Shown here piece after piece: positions 26,130-39,321 of a stretch of DNA of 64,000 nt. Each line of letters opens with the position of its first letter. The stretch's first letter is position 1. The notes beneath the pieces are model-generated. The model did no database searches and had not been told where the DNA came from. It saw only the letters and a program-made list of their open reading frames with translations. Source of the stretch: REEB95 sp963762425 (GTDB taxonomy: Bacteria > Pseudomonadota > Alphaproteobacteria > ATCC43930 > CGMCC-115725). The stretch is taken from positions 434,001-498,000 of the forward strand of contig CAVXKY010000004.1 of NCBI GenBank assembly GCA_963762425.1, in the 5' to 3' direction. The translations under genes and the position numbers were made by a program.

Positions 26130-27404
26130 ATGGCTACCGACATCATCGTTCCGCCCTTGGGCGAATCCGTCACCGAGGCCACCGTCGCGCGCTGGCTCAA
26201 GAGCCAAGGCGATGCGGTGGCGGTCGACGATCCGCTGGTCGAGCTCGAGACCGACAAGGTGACGCTCGAAGTCAACGCTCCGGCGGCGGGCACGCTCGCG
26301 GAAATCCTGGTGCCCAAGGACGCCAATGTCTCGGTCGGCGGCGTGCTGGGCCGCATATCCGATGGCGCGGGCAAGCAAGCTGCAAAACCGTCATCCCCGC
26401 CGAAACTGGCTGCCGTGCCGGCGTCCAAACCGGCTCCGACGCCCGCGGCGAAAGCGGTTCCGCCCCTCGCGGCGAACGCCGCGAATACCAAAGAGTCCGC
26501 CGATGCCGTGGCGCGTTCCGGCCCGGCGGTTCGGCGCTTGGTTCAGGAGAGCGGCCTGGATCCGGCGCGTGTCGCGCCCTCGGGCAAGGACGGGCGGCTG
26601 ACCAAGGGCGACGTGCTGAACGCGCTCGAAAAGCCGGTCACTCCCGCCGCCCCCGCCGCGCAAGGCGCGGCAAATCTAAAGGAGTCCGTTCCGCGCGAGG
26701 TTGGGCCATTGGAGCAGCGCGTGCGCATGACCCGACTCCGCCGCCGCATCGCCGAGCGCCTCAAGGAGGCGCAGAACACGGCGGCCATACTGACCACCTT
26801 CAACGAAGCGGACATGACCGAGGTGATGGCCTTGCGCGAGCGCTTCCGCGCCGAATTCGAGAAGAAGCACGGCGTGCGGCTGGGCTTCATGTCGTTCTTC
26901 GTCAAGGCCTGCATCGCCGCGTTGAAGGAAATTCCCACGGCCAACGGCGAGATCGACGGCGACGACATCATCTACAAAAACCATTACGACATCGGCGTGG
27001 CGGTCGGCACCGATCAGGGGCTGGTGGTGCCGGTGCTGCGCGACGCCGATCATCTCGACTTCGCCGAGATCGAGAAGAGCGTCGCCGATCTGGGCCGTCG
27101 TGCGCGCGACGGAAAATTGAAACTGGAAGAGCTGTCGGGCGGCACCTTCACCATCACCAATGGCGGGGTCTACGGCTCGCTGATGTCGACGCCGATCCTC
27201 AACCCGCCGCAATCCGCCATTCTCGGCATGCACAAGATCCAGAAGCGGCCGGTCGTCGTGGGCGATCAGATCGTCGCCCGGCCGATGATGTATCTGGCGC
27301 TCAGTTACGATCACCGCCTGGTCGACGGGCGCGAGGCGGTCACATTCCTGGTGCGCGTCAAGGAGTGCATCGAGGATCCCGAACGCCTGCTGTTCAGCGT
27401 CTGA
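26130..27404 (+). CDS. sucB: dihydrolipoyllysine succinyltransferase (E2 of 2-oxoglutarate dehydrogenase)
   Basis: 424 residues. One lipoyl domain (residues 1-78) with the modified Lys in ETDKVTLEV, an Ala/Pro linker, a peripheral-subunit-binding domain (about 125-165, VRRLVQESGLDPARV), and the catalytic domain ending in SYDHRLVDGREAV with the active-site His and Asp. GGAAGG precedes ATG 26130, 18 nt after sucA. Confidence 0.96.
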   Translation: MATDIIVPPLGESVTEATVARWLKSQGDAVAVDDPLVELETDKVTLEVNAPAAGTLAEILVPKDANVSVGGVLGRISDGAGKQAAKPSSPPKLAAVPASKPAPTPAAKAVPPLAANAANTKESADAVARSGPAVRRLVQESGLDPARVAPSGKDGRLTKGDVLNALEKPVTPAAPAAQGAANLKESVPREVGPLEQRVRMTRLRRRIAERLKEAQNTAAILTTFNEADMTEVMALRERFRAEFEKKHGVRLGFMSFFVKACIAALKEIPTANGEIDGDDIIYKNHYDIGVAVGTDQGLVVPVLRDADHLDFAEIEKSVADLGRRARDGKLKLEELSGGTFTITNGGVYGSLMSTPILNPPQSAILGMHKIQKRPVVVGDQIVARPMMYLALSYDHRLVDGREAVTFLVRVKECIEDPERLLFSV

Positions 27405-27407
27405 GCC

Positions 27408-28818
27408 ATGGCCGACAACTTCGACGTCATCGTCATCGGCGCCGGGCCGGGCGGCTATGTAGCATCCATCCGCGCGGCACAGCTCGGCATGAGCGTCGCC
27501 TGCGTCGATAAACGCGATGCGCCGGGCGGCACCTGCCTCAATATCGGCTGCATTCCCTCGAAGGCACTGCTGCAATCCTCGGAGAAATACGAAGAAACGC
27601 TGCATGCGCTGGGACAGCACGGCGTCAAGGTTTCGGGCGTGGCGCTCGACCTGCCCTCCATGCTGGCGCGCAAGGACAAGGTGGTGGCGGAGAACACCAA
27701 GGGCGTCGAATTCCTGTTTCGCAAGAACAAGATCGAATACGTCAAGGGCGCGGCCAGGCTGACCGCGCGCGATCAGGTTGCGGTTGCGCTCAACGCCGGC
27801 GGCAGCCGCGCGCTCTCGGCCAAGAAGGCGATCATCCTCGCCACCGGCTCGGAAAGCTCCGATCTGCCGGGCATCAAGATCGACGAGAAGCGCATCGTCT
27901 CCTCGACCGGGGCGCTGGCGCTCTCATCCGTGCCGGCGAGCCTGGTGGTGGTGGGCGCCGGCTATATCGGCCTCGAAATGGGCTCGGTGTGGCGGCGCTT
28001 GGGATCGAAGGTCACGGTGGTCGAGTTCCTCGACCACATCACCCCCGGCATGGACGGCGAGCTCTCATCCGCCTTGCGGCGTTCGCTGGAAAAACAGGGC
28101 TTCATCTTCCGCCTCGGCACCAAGGTGGCCGAGGCCAAGTCCGGCAATGACGGCGTCAAGCTGGGGCTCGAGCCGGCCAAGGGCGGCAAGCGCGAGGAAT
28201 TGAAGGCCGACGTGGTTCTGATCTCGGTCGGGCGCCGGCCCTTCACCGGCGGCCTCGGCCTCGACGCGCTGAAAGTCCAGCTTGACGAGAAAGGCCGCAT
28301 CAAGACCGATGCGTCCTTTGCGACCAATGTCCCCGGCATCTACGCCATCGGCGACGCCATCTCCGGCCCGATGCTGGCGCACAAGGCGTCGGAGGAGGGC
28401 GTGGTGCTGGCCGAGCGTCTCGCCGGCATGCAAACCCGGGCTCGATTACGACTGCATCCCGGCGGTGATCTATACCTGGCCCGAAGTGGCTTCGGTTGGC
28501 AAAACCGAGGAGCAGCTCAAACAGGCGGGCCTGGAATACAAGTCGGGCAAGTTCCCGTTTTCGGCCAACGCCCGCGCCCGCGCCAACGCCTTCACCGAGG
28601 GCTTCGTCAAGATTCTGGCCGATGCCAAAAGCGACCGTGTCTTGGGCGTGCACATCATCGGCGGCGACGCCGGCACCATCATCGCCGAAGCCGCGGTGGC
28701 GATGGAATTCGGCGCCAGCGCCGAGGATATCGCCCGCACCGTCCACGCCCATCCCACCTTGAACGAGGCGGTGAAGGAGGCGGCGCTGGCGGTCGAAGGG
28801 CATCCGATCCATATTTAG
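27408..28818 (+). CDS. lpd: dihydrolipoyl dehydrogenase, apparent +1 frameshift
   Basis: E3 of the 2-oxoacid dehydrogenase complexes. FAD-binding VIGAGPGGYVASI, redox-active disulfide GGTCLNIGCIPSK, NAD-binding VVVGAGYIGLEMG, and the second FAD motif GIYAIGDAI. Near 28430-28440 one extra base shifts the frame; after removal the dimerisation domain follows (IPAVIYTWPEVASVG through the catalytic HAHPTLNE) to a stop at 28818, giving 469 residues. As written, the frame runs on to 28874 with a non-family tail. Starts 3 nt after sucB. Confidence 0.93.
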
Positions 28819-28822
28819 GCCC

Positions 28823-30034
28823 ATGTTCAGGACCGGGCGCGAGCCGTCGCCGGGCGCGCTCATCATCATACTGAGCGCGACCTCAGCGCTGAGTATGCTC
28901 AGCATTTCGAGTTTTGCAGCGCTGCTGCCGGAGTTCCAGAGGCTTTGGAGCCTCGACAACACCGAGGCTGGCTGGATCAGCAGCCTGTACCTGGCGGGAT
29001 ATGTCGTGGCGGTGCCGGTGCTGGTGGGATCCACCGACCATACCGATCCGCGCAAGATCTATCTGATTTCGCTCATTATCGGCGGGCTCGCCTCGGTCGC
29101 TTATGCGCTGTTCGCGCAGGGCTTCTGGTCCGCGGCCGTCTTCCGCTTCATCACCGGCCTCGGCCTTGCCGGCACCTACATGCCCGGCCTCAAGCTGCTG
29201 ACGGATCGCGTGCACGGGCCGCGCCTGAACCGCTACGTCGCCTATTACACCTCCGGGTTCAGTTTGGGCACCGCCATCTCTTATGCCTATACCGGCGAAA
29301 TAGCGGATTGGATCGGCTGGAGCGCCGCGTTCTGGGGCGCGGCGGCGGGTTCGGCGGTGTCCTTCGCGGCGATTTATTTCCTGGTGCCGCCCTTGGCGCC
29401 GGGCGCGGCGTTTGTGGAGGGGCGGGGACGCCGCTTCGATTTCCGCCCGGTGTTCAGGAACCGCGCCGCCATGGCCTTCATCCTGGGCTATGCCGGCCAC
29501 ACCTTCGAGTTGTTCGCCTTGCGAGCCTGGATGGTGGCCTATCTGATCTACGCCGACCACCTGCGCGGCGGTTCGGGTGGCGGCACGCTGGCGAACTGGG
29601 TTGCCACCGCCGCGGCGCTGATCAGCACCCTCGCCAGCATCTACGGCGCCGATGTGGCGGCGCGCGCCGACCGGCGCCGGCTGATCGGCCGGGTGATGGT
29701 GCTCTCCTTCCTGGCCTCGGTCGCCGCCGGCTTCAGCGCCGGCTTGCCGGTCTGGACGGTGGCGGCGCTGTGCTGCCTCTACAACATGTTCATCATGGGC
29801 GACTCGGCGGCGCTCACCAACGGCGCGGTGGTCAGTTCGCCTTCCGGCCAGCGCGGCGTGACATTGGCGGTCCATTCGCTGATCGGTTTCGGCGGCGGCG
29901 TGGCCGGGCCTTTGGCCGTGGGCATGGTGCTGGACGCCGCCGGGGGCGGGGCCAGTCATCTTGCCTGGGGCTTGGGCTTCATCACCATGGGGCTGGGCTC
30001 GCTGACGGCGCTCATCGCCATCCGCAAGCTCTAG
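28823..30034 (+). CDS. MFS transporter
   Basis: 403 residues with 12 predicted membrane segments. It resembles the CynX/NimT-type and YbfB-like MFS carriers; the loop-2 motif is replaced by GSTDHTDPRKIYL. It begins only 4 nt after the corrected lpd stop, so it is probably co-transcribed with sucAB-lpd, although no good ribosome-binding site is visible. Substrate unknown; an organic anion would suit the context. The stop overlaps the convergent xerC stop by 4 nt. Confidence 0.8.
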   Translation: MFRTGREPSPGALIIILSATSALSMLSISSFAALLPEFQRLWSLDNTEAGWISSLYLAGYVVAVPVLVGSTDHTDPRKIYLISLIIGGLASVAYALFAQGFWSAAVFRFITGLGLAGTYMPGLKLLTDRVHGPRLNRYVAYYTSGFSLGTAISYAYTGEIADWIGWSAAFWGAAAGSAVSFAAIYFLVPPLAPGAAFVEGRGRRFDFRPVFRNRAAMAFILGYAGHTFELFALRAWMVAYLIYADHLRGGSGGGTLANWVATAAALISTLASIYGADVAARADRRRLIGRVMVLSFLASVAAGFSAGLPVWTVAALCCLYNMFIMGDSAALTNGAVVSSPSGQRGVTLAVHSLIGFGGGVAGPLAVGMVLDAAGGGASHLAWGLGFITMGLGSLTALIAIRKL

Positions 30035-31035
30035 CCCTTGGCGCGTGGATGCGCCTTGTCGTACACGGCCAAGAGACGGTTGGCGTCGAGCGCGGTGTAG
30101 CGTTGCGTGGTCGAAAGACTCGCATGGCCGAGCAATTCCTGGATGGCGCGTAGATCGGCGCCGCCCGCCAAGAGATGGGTGGCGAAGCTGTGGCGCAGCG
30201 CATGGGGCGAGGCATGCTCGGGCAAACCCAGTCCGGCTCGGAGCTTGGCCATGGTTCCTTGCACCATTCGCGGGTTGAGCGTGGCGCCCCTGGCGCCGAC
30301 GAACAGCGGATCGCCCGGCCCGAGCTCGAGCGGGCAGGATGCCAGATAATCCTTCACCGCGAGGGATACCGCCGGCAGCACCGGCACCAGGCGCGTTTTG
30401 GCGCCCTTGCCGGTGATGCGCAGCATGCCGCCCGGCTCCGGCGCATCGGCGCGCGTCAGCGACAGCGCCTCGGCCAGCCGCAGCCCGCAACCGTAAAGCA
30501 GCGTCATGATGGCGAGATCGCGCTTGCCCATCCACGGCTTGGCTTCGAGCAAGGATATTTGCGCCAGCGCCTCCTCGGCTTCGCGCTCGGTCAAGGCCTT
30601 GGGCACCGGCTTGTCGAGCTTGGGGCTTCTGACCGCGGCGAGCGCCGCGTTGGATAAAATCTTGCGTTTGGCGAGGAAGCGGAAGAATCCGCGCAGCACC
30701 GACAGCTTGCGCGCGGATGTACTGTGCTTGCGGCCGGCGCGCGCGCCTTGCGCGAGATAAGCTCTGAAATCGGCCGGCGCCAGCGCCTCCAGTTTTTCCA
30801 AACTCGCCACGCCGCCCAGATGACCGGTGAGGAATTCGAGGAAACCGGCGAGATCGCGGCCATAAGCGGAGACGGTGTGGGGCGAGGCGCGTTTCTCATG
30901 CGCCAGCCAGTCCTGCCAGGCGGAGATCGCTTCGATCAGTTCCTGCGATGCCGCGAAACGATTGAGCGGCGTCGGATCGGGACGGAAGGCCTGGGCGGGT
31001 TTGCGGCCGGGCTTCACGCCGGCAGGTCGAGCCAT
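30031..31035 (-). CDS. xerC: tyrosine recombinase XerC
   Basis: 334 residues. N-terminal SAM-like DNA-binding domain (about 30-120) and catalytic domain with the RKHRHY set: Arg in CGLRLAEAL, Lys in ITGKGAKTR, HALRHSFATHLL, LGHASLSTTQRY. Resolves chromosome dimers at dif with XerD. Its assignment as XerC rather than XerD rests on the DUF484 partner directly upstream, with which it overlaps by 22 nt. ATG 31035 is the first start consistent with this. Confidence 0.92.
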   Translation of the reverse strand: MARPAGVKPGRKPAQAFRPDPTPLNRFAASQELIEAISAWQDWLAHEKRASPHTVSAYGRDLAGFLEFLTGHLGGVASLEKLEALAPADFRAYLAQGARAGRKHSTSARKLSVLRGFFRFLAKRKILSNAALAAVRSPKLDKPVPKALTEREAEEALAQISLLEAKPWMGKRDLAIMTLLYGCGLRLAEALSLTRADAPEPGGMLRITGKGAKTRLVPVLPAVSLAVKDYLASCPLELGPGDPLFVGARGATLNPRMVQGTMAKLRAGLGLPEHASPHALRHSFATHLLAGGADLRAIQELLGHASLSTTQRYTALDANRLLAVYDKAHPRAKG

Positions 31036-31751
31036 GCGGCGATGGTGATGCCGAGCGAGCGGGCGAGGAAGCCCAGCAGCTCGGTGCCCTGGCCGGGGTG
31101 GAAGCGGCCCGGCTTGCGCGTGCCGATGCACAACAGCCCCGCCGGGCCGGCGCGGCTGACCGAGAGGCGGAGCAAAGCCGCCGAGCGCACCAGATCGGCG
31201 CCGCCGCCGAACAGCGCGGGGTCGCCCGGCGCGTCGGAAAACAGCACCACGTCGCGCTCCGGCCCCAGCACCCGGTCGACCGTGCCGTTTGCCAGTATCT
31301 GCACGCCTTGATGCGACAGGCGATGCTTGGCGCCGTTGCCCTCGACGCCGATCGTGACGACGTCCGCATCCAAAAGCATGGCGAGGTCGGTGGTGACGAT
31401 CTGGATCAACTGCTCGAAGCTCGACGCCGACAGCAGGGTCAAGACCGCGGTGTGCACGCGGGTCTGGCTGGCGAGATTGGCCCGCGTCGTGCCGATCAGC
31501 GAGCGCTGCTGGCCCTTGAGCTTGGCGATGTCGTCGCGCTGGCGCTTCAGCATGAATTGCTGCATGTCGACCACGCCCTCGCCGCGCGTCGCCGCCGGCG
31601 GCGTCAGCAGATCGAGTATCTCGGGATGCTGGACGAAGAAATCCGGATTGCGGCGCAGGAAGGCGATCACCTCGGCGGCGGCGGCGGAACGCTCGACCGT
31701 CACCGGCGGTGGCGGCGCTGCGGCGGTTACCTTGTCCTTGGTGCGGTCCAA
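31014..31751 (-). CDS. DUF484 family protein
   Basis: 245 residues. AAAEVIAFLRRNPDFFVQHPEIL at the N-terminus is the typical DUF484 opening (shortened in part here); a helical linker with QRDDIAKLKGQQR follows and then a GAF-like domain (about 95-245). The family almost always precedes xerC in proteobacteria, but its function is not established. Confidence 0.85.
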   Translation of the reverse strand: MDRTKDKVTAAAPPPPVTVERSAAAAEVIAFLRRNPDFFVQHPEILDLLTPPAATRGEGVVDMQQFMLKRQRDDIAKLKGQQRSLIGTTRANLASQTRVHTAVLTLLSASSFEQLIQIVTTDLAMLLDADVVTIGVEGNGAKHRLSHQGVQILANGTVDRVLGPERDVVLFSDAPGDPALFGGGADLVRSAALLRLSVSRAGPAGLLCIGTRKPGRFHPGQGTELLGFLARSLGITIAAWLDLPA

Positions 31752-31765
31752 TGTCCGGCCCTTGC

Positions 31766-32455
31766 CTATTCGGCCGCCGCGGCGGGCTTTTTATTCTCGC
31801 CCAGGATCGACTGGCCGGTCTTGGCCCAATCGGCGAGGAAAGCCGCCAGCCCCTTGTCGGTCAGCGGGTGGAGGAAAAGCTGGCGCAGCACCGCGGGCGG
31901 AATGGTGCCGACATGCGCGCCGAGCTTCGCCGCCTGGACCACGTGCATCGGCTGGCGAATCGAGGCCACCAGAACCTGGGTCTTGAATTCGGGATAGTTG
32001 CGGTAGATCTGGACGATGTCGGCGATCAACGCCATGCCGTCCTCGCCGATATCGTCGAGCCGGCCGACGAAGGGCGAGACGAAGGTCGCCCCGGCCTTGG
32101 CGGCGAGAATCGCCTGCGCCGCCGAGAAGCACAGCGTGACGTTGACCATGGTGCCCTCGGCGGAGAGCGCCTTGCAGGTCTTGAGTCCGTCCTTGGTCAA
32201 CGGCACTTTCACGGTTACGTTCTTGGCGAGCTTGGCCAGCTTGCGGCCCTCGGCCAGCATGGTGGGATGATCGGTCGCGGCCACCTCGGCGCTCACCGGG
32301 CCGGGCACCACCGCGCAGATCTCGCGCACCACGTCGAGGAAATTGCGCCCCGATTTGGCGATCAGCGACGGGTTGGTGGTGACGCCGTCGACCAGCCCGG
32401 TCGCGGCCAGGTCGCGAATCTCGGCAATATCGGCGGTGTCGATGAAGAACTTCAT
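31766..32455 (-). CDS. transaldolase-like fructose-6-phosphate aldolase family protein
   Basis: 229 residues. MKFFIDTADIAEIRDL opens the protein, with GVTTNPSLIAKSG, the Schiff-base Lys in VTVKVPLT, and the FVSPFVGRLDDIG motif. Members of this short family act either as transaldolases in the pentose phosphate pathway or as F6P aldolases; the sequence alone does not decide. ATG 32455 gives the standard N-terminus. Divergent from priA across only 31 bp. Confidence 0.9.
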   Translation of the reverse strand: MKFFIDTADIAEIRDLAATGLVDGVTTNPSLIAKSGRNFLDVVREICAVVPGPVSAEVAATDHPTMLAEGRKLAKLAKNVTVKVPLTKDGLKTCKALSAEGTMVNVTLCFSAAQAILAAKAGATFVSPFVGRLDDIGEDGMALIADIVQIYRNYPEFKTQVLVASIRQPMHVVQAAKLGAHVGTIPPAVLRQLFLHPLTDKGLAAFLADWAKTGQSILGENKKPAAAAE

Positions 32456-32486
32456 GCCCGTCACCCTTTGGTCCAGAGTGTAGACC

Positions 32487-34701
32487 ATGCCCGACCGTGA
32501 TTCCAGTTCCGAAGCCCTGTCTTTGGGACGCGTGAGTGTGCTGTTGCCGCTGCCGCTCGCCGGAGCCTATGATTACCGCACTCCCGATGGCGTTGCTCTC
32601 GCGCCCGGCGATTTCGTGCGCGTGCCATTGGGGCGGCGCACGCTTGCCGGCGTGGTCTGGGGCAGGGATTCGGGCGAGGTTGCCGAGGCCAAGCTCAAAG
32701 CGGTGGCCGAGCGTCTGCCCGCGCCGCCTTTGCGCCCGGAGCTGCGCCAATTCGTCGATTGGGTGGCGCAATACAACCTTGCCCCGCCAGGCGCCGTGCT
32801 CAAAATGGCGATGAGCGTGCCCGCGGCGTTGCATCCGCCGCGCGCCATTCCCGCCTATGCGCTGAGCCGGACGGGCAAGCGAGCCCTGGCCGAAGCAGCC
32901 GAGTCGCTGACCCCGGCGCGGCGCCGTGTGCTGGAGGCGCTGGAAGGCGGCCCCGCCGCCACTTCCACCGATCTCGCGCGGCGCGCTGCCTGCGGCGCCA
33001 GCGTGGTGAAGGGCCTGGCCAAGCTGGGATTGCTCGACGCCGTCGATCTGCCGCCGTTTCTCCCGCCCCAGCCCGATTGGAAACTGCCCGGCCCGCCCTT
33101 GTCGATCGCTCAGGCGCTGGCGGCCAAGAATTTGTCCGCCAAGGCGGCGCAGGGGGGATATTCCGTGACGCTGCTGGACGGCGTCAACGGCTCGGGCAAG
33201 ACCGAGGTCTATTTCGACGCGATATCCGCGGCGCTGGCGGCGGGCAAGCAGGCGCTGGTGCTGCTGCCCGAGATTTCGCTCTCGGCGCAGCTGCTGGCGC
33301 GCTTCGTCAAGCGCTTCGGCGCGCCGCCGGCCGAATGGCATTCCGATCTGGGCGAAGCATCGCGCCGCGCGACCTGGCGCCAAGTCGCCGAAGGCCAGGC
33401 GCGGGTGGTGGTGGGCGCGCGCTCGGCGCTGTTCCTGCCCTTCCGCGAGCTTGGGCCTGATCGTGGTGGACGAGGAGCACGAAACCTCCTTCAAGCAGGA
33501 GGAGGGCGTGATCTACCACGCCCGCGATATGGCGGTGGTGCGCGCTTCGCTCGCCGGGATTCCGATCGTCCTGGTCTCGGCCACGCCTTCGCTCGAAACC
33601 ACGGTCAATGTCGAACAGGGACGCTATGCGCGGCTCCACTTGCCGGTGCGGCACGGCACGGCGCAATTGCCCGAGATTCGCGTGATCGATTTGCGCCGGG
33701 ACAAGCCCGAGCGCCAGCGCTTCCTGTCGCCGCCGCTGGTGCGCGCGCTCGAGGACACGCTCAAGGCGGGCGAGCAGGCGATGCTGTTCCTGAACCGGCG
33801 CGGCTATGCGCCGCTGACGCTCTGCCGCGAATGCGGCTTTCGTTTGCAATGCCCCAATTGCACCGCGTGGCTGATCGAGCACCGCTTGCACGGCCGGCTG
33901 CTGTGCCATCACTGCGGCTATACCGCGCCGCCGCCGCCGCACTGTCCGCAATGCAACGCCGCCGGCAGCTTCGCCCCCTGCGGTCCGGGGGTCGAACGCT
34001 TGGCCGAGGAGGTGGCTTCGCGTTTCCCCGCCGCAAGGTTGCAGGTGATGGCGAGCGACACGCTCGCCGGCCCGCGCGCCATGGAAGAATTACTCGAACG
34101 CGTCGAGCGCCGCGACATCGACGTGCTGATCGGCACGCAGGTGATGGCCAAGGGCCATCATTTCCCGATGCTCACGCTGGTCGGCGTGGTCGACGCCGAT
34201 CTGGGCCTGGCCGGCGGCGATCTGCGCGCGACCGAGAGAACGTATCAGCTGCTCCACCAAGTGGCGGGGCGGGCGGGCCGCGCCGAGCGCCCGGGCCTGG
34301 TCTATCTCCAGACCTTCATGCCCGAGCATCCGGTGATGAAGGCGCTGGTGAGCGACGACCGCGACCGTTTTCTCGCCGCCGAGGCCCAATCGCGTCGCGC
34401 GGGCGGCTGGCCGCCCTTCGGCCGCTTGGCCGCGATCATCCTGTCGGGTCCCGACGCCGGTTCCGCCGACCGCGCCGCGCGCGATTTCGCGAAGGCGGCG
34501 CCCCATCTCGAGGGCGTCGAGGTGCTGGGTCCCGCGCCCGCGCCCTTGGAACGGCTGCGCGGCCGGCACCGGCGGCGCTTTCTGGTCAAGGCGCCGCGCA
34601 ACGCCAATCTCCAGACGGTGTTGCGCGACTGGCTGGCGCGGGCCAAGCCGCCCTCCGCCATCCGCATCCAGGTGGACGTCGATCCCTACAGCTTCGTGTG
34701 A
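32487..34701 (+). CDS. priA: primosomal protein N' (replication restart helicase), apparent +1 frameshift
   Basis: N-terminal 3' DNA-binding domain (VLLPLPLAGAYDYRTP), then Walker A DGVNGSGKTEVYF and LLPEISLSAQL. One extra base around 33447-33454 breaks the frame just before the helicase motif; once removed it reads LIVVDEEHETSFKQ. The rest contains the eight zinc-binding Cys (CRECGFRLQCPNC and CHHCGY...CPQC), the motif V/VI region TQVMAKGHHFP and QVAGRAGRAERPG, and stops at 34701. Corrected length 737 residues, family typical. Confidence 0.93.
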
Positions 34702-34897
34702 TCTAAGCGGCTGTATTGTTGCGGCATTTTGCCCGGGCAGGCCGGGTTGCGCGGCTCATATCCCTATGTTAGAACCGGCCCGCTTTCCAGGCGGGGCCGC
34801 TCGCGGGTTTCGGGCGACGATAACGTGCCGGGAAGCGCATCGCGGGTGGGGCTGTCCAGGGCGGTCTCGCCCCTGGCCAATAGGGAACTAAGTTCAA

Positions 34898-35458
34898 GTG
34901 GCATCCGAATCGGCAGGCGTTTCCGGACTGGCGGAGCGTTACGCGGCGGCGCTGTTCGATCTCGCCGATGAGCGCAAGGCGCTCGACGACGTGGCGAACG
35001 ATCTCAAGGCGTTGCGCGGGCTCATCGCCGAGAGCGCGGATCTGCGGCGCATGATCCGCAGCCCGGTGCTGGCGCGCGGCGAGCAGGCCAGGGCGGTGAA
35101 TGCCCTTGCGGAGCGCGCCGGGTTCAAGGAATTGATGCGCAATTTTCTGGGTTTGCTCGCGCGCAACCGCCGCCTGTTCGCGTTGCCCGAGATGATCGAG
35201 GGCTTTCTCGGCATCCTGGCGGCGCGGCGCGGCGAGGTGACGGCGCAGGTGATCTCGGCGCAGGAATTGTCCGAGACGCAGCGCAAGGCGATTGACGAGC
35301 GCCTCCGGAAGGCGGTTGGCGGCAAGGTGGCGATCGATCTCAAGATCGACCCCGGCCTGCTGGGCGGCCTGGTGATCAAGGTGGGCTCGCGCATGGTCGA
35401 TGCGTCGCTCAAGAGCAAGCTCCGGCGGCTGGAGCTGGCGATGAAAGGGGTTGGTTGA
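34898..35458 (+). CDS. atpH: F1 ATP synthase delta subunit
   Basis: 186 residues, GTG start. SGLAERYAAALFDLAD is the delta/OSCP signature, and the C-terminal GGLVIKVGSRMVDASL matches the conserved end. Connects F1 to the peripheral stalk. First gene of atpHAGDC; the ~195 bp upstream region must hold the promoter, but I see no strong consensus. The Fo genes are not in this window, as usual for alphaproteobacteria. Confidence 0.95.
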   Translation: MASESAGVSGLAERYAAALFDLADERKALDDVANDLKALRGLIAESADLRRMIRSPVLARGEQARAVNALAERAGFKELMRNFLGLLARNRRLFALPEMIEGFLGILAARRGEVTAQVISAQELSETQRKAIDERLRKAVGGKVAIDLKIDPGLLGGLVIKVGSRMVDASLKSKLRRLELAMKGVG

Positions 35459-35459
35459 T

Positions 35460-36989
<1,530 letters not shown>

Positions 36990-36993
36990 ATCC

Positions 36994-37878
36994 ATGGCGA
37001 GCCTCAAGGAACTCCGCGTTCGCATCCGCTCCGTCCGCTCGACGCAGAAGATAACCTCGGCGATGAAGATGGTGGCGGCCTCGCGCTTCAGGCGCGCGCA
37101 GGAGGCCGCGCTCGCGGCGCGGCCCTATGCCGAGCGGATGGAACGCATGCTGGCCTCGCTCGCGGCCAATCTCAGGAGCATGCCCAACGCGCCGCCCTTG
37201 CTGGCCGGAACCGGAAAAGATTCGGTGCATTTGCTGGTGGTCGCGACCTCGGATCGGGGATTGGCCGGCGGCTTCAACGCCACCATATTGCGCGAGGCGC
37301 GGCGCGTGCTGCGCGAGCTGGAGAACGCCGGCAAGCAGGTGAAGATTCTCACCATCGGCCGCAAGGGGCGCGATGCCTTGAAACGCGACCGCGCCAAACA
37401 GATCATCGAGAGCCTGACCGAGGTGGGCCGGCCCAGGCTCGTCTTTTCCGCCGCCGAGGACATATCGGCGCGCGTGGTCACCCGCTTCCAGGCGGGTGAG
37501 TTCGACGCCTGCACCATCGTCTATAACCGTTTCAAATCCGCCATCAGCCAGATCGTCACCCGGCAGCAGCTGATCCCCTTCGCCGTTCCCGAGAGCAAAA
37601 ACAAGCCCGATGCCGCCAAGGCCGGGGTTTATGAATTCGAGCCGGAGGAAGAGGAAATCCTGGCCGCGCTGCTGCCGCGAAATCTGGGCGTGCAGATCTT
37701 CACCGCGCTTTTGGAGAACGCGGCCTCCGAGCAGGGCGCGCGCATGACGGCGATGGACAATGCCACGCGCAACGCCGGCGAGATGATCGACCGGCTGAAC
37801 ATGACCTACAACCGCCAGCGCCAGGCCTACATCACCAAGGAACTGATCGAGATCATTTCGGGCGCCGAGGCGCTTTAG
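36994..37878 (+). CDS. atpG: F1 ATP synthase gamma subunit
   Basis: 294 residues. MASLKELRVRIRSVRSTQKI and the C-terminal signature KELIEIISGAEAL are diagnostic. Forms the rotating central shaft. Starts 4 nt after atpA. Confidence 0.97.
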   Translation: MASLKELRVRIRSVRSTQKITSAMKMVAASRFRRAQEAALAARPYAERMERMLASLAANLRSMPNAPPLLAGTGKDSVHLLVVATSDRGLAGGFNATILREARRVLRELENAGKQVKILTIGRKGRDALKRDRAKQIIESLTEVGRPRLVFSAAEDISARVVTRFQAGEFDACTIVYNRFKSAISQIVTRQQLIPFAVPESKNKPDAAKAGVYEFEPEEEEILAALLPRNLGVQIFTALLENAASEQGARMTAMDNATRNAGEMIDRLNMTYNRQRQAYITKELIEIISGAEAL

Positions 37879-37891
37879 AGGGAATCCCACC

Positions 37892-39316
<1,425 letters not shown>

Positions 39317-39321
39317 GGCCC

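Noticed and set aside
30031..31035. Phage or island integrase
   Set aside because: The tyrosine recombinase has XerC length and follows DUF484, the housekeeping arrangement; no phage genes are nearby.
34702..34897. Consensus promoter for the atp operon
   Set aside because: Only poor -35/-10 combinations could be found in the 195 bp upstream region, so I did not annotate one.
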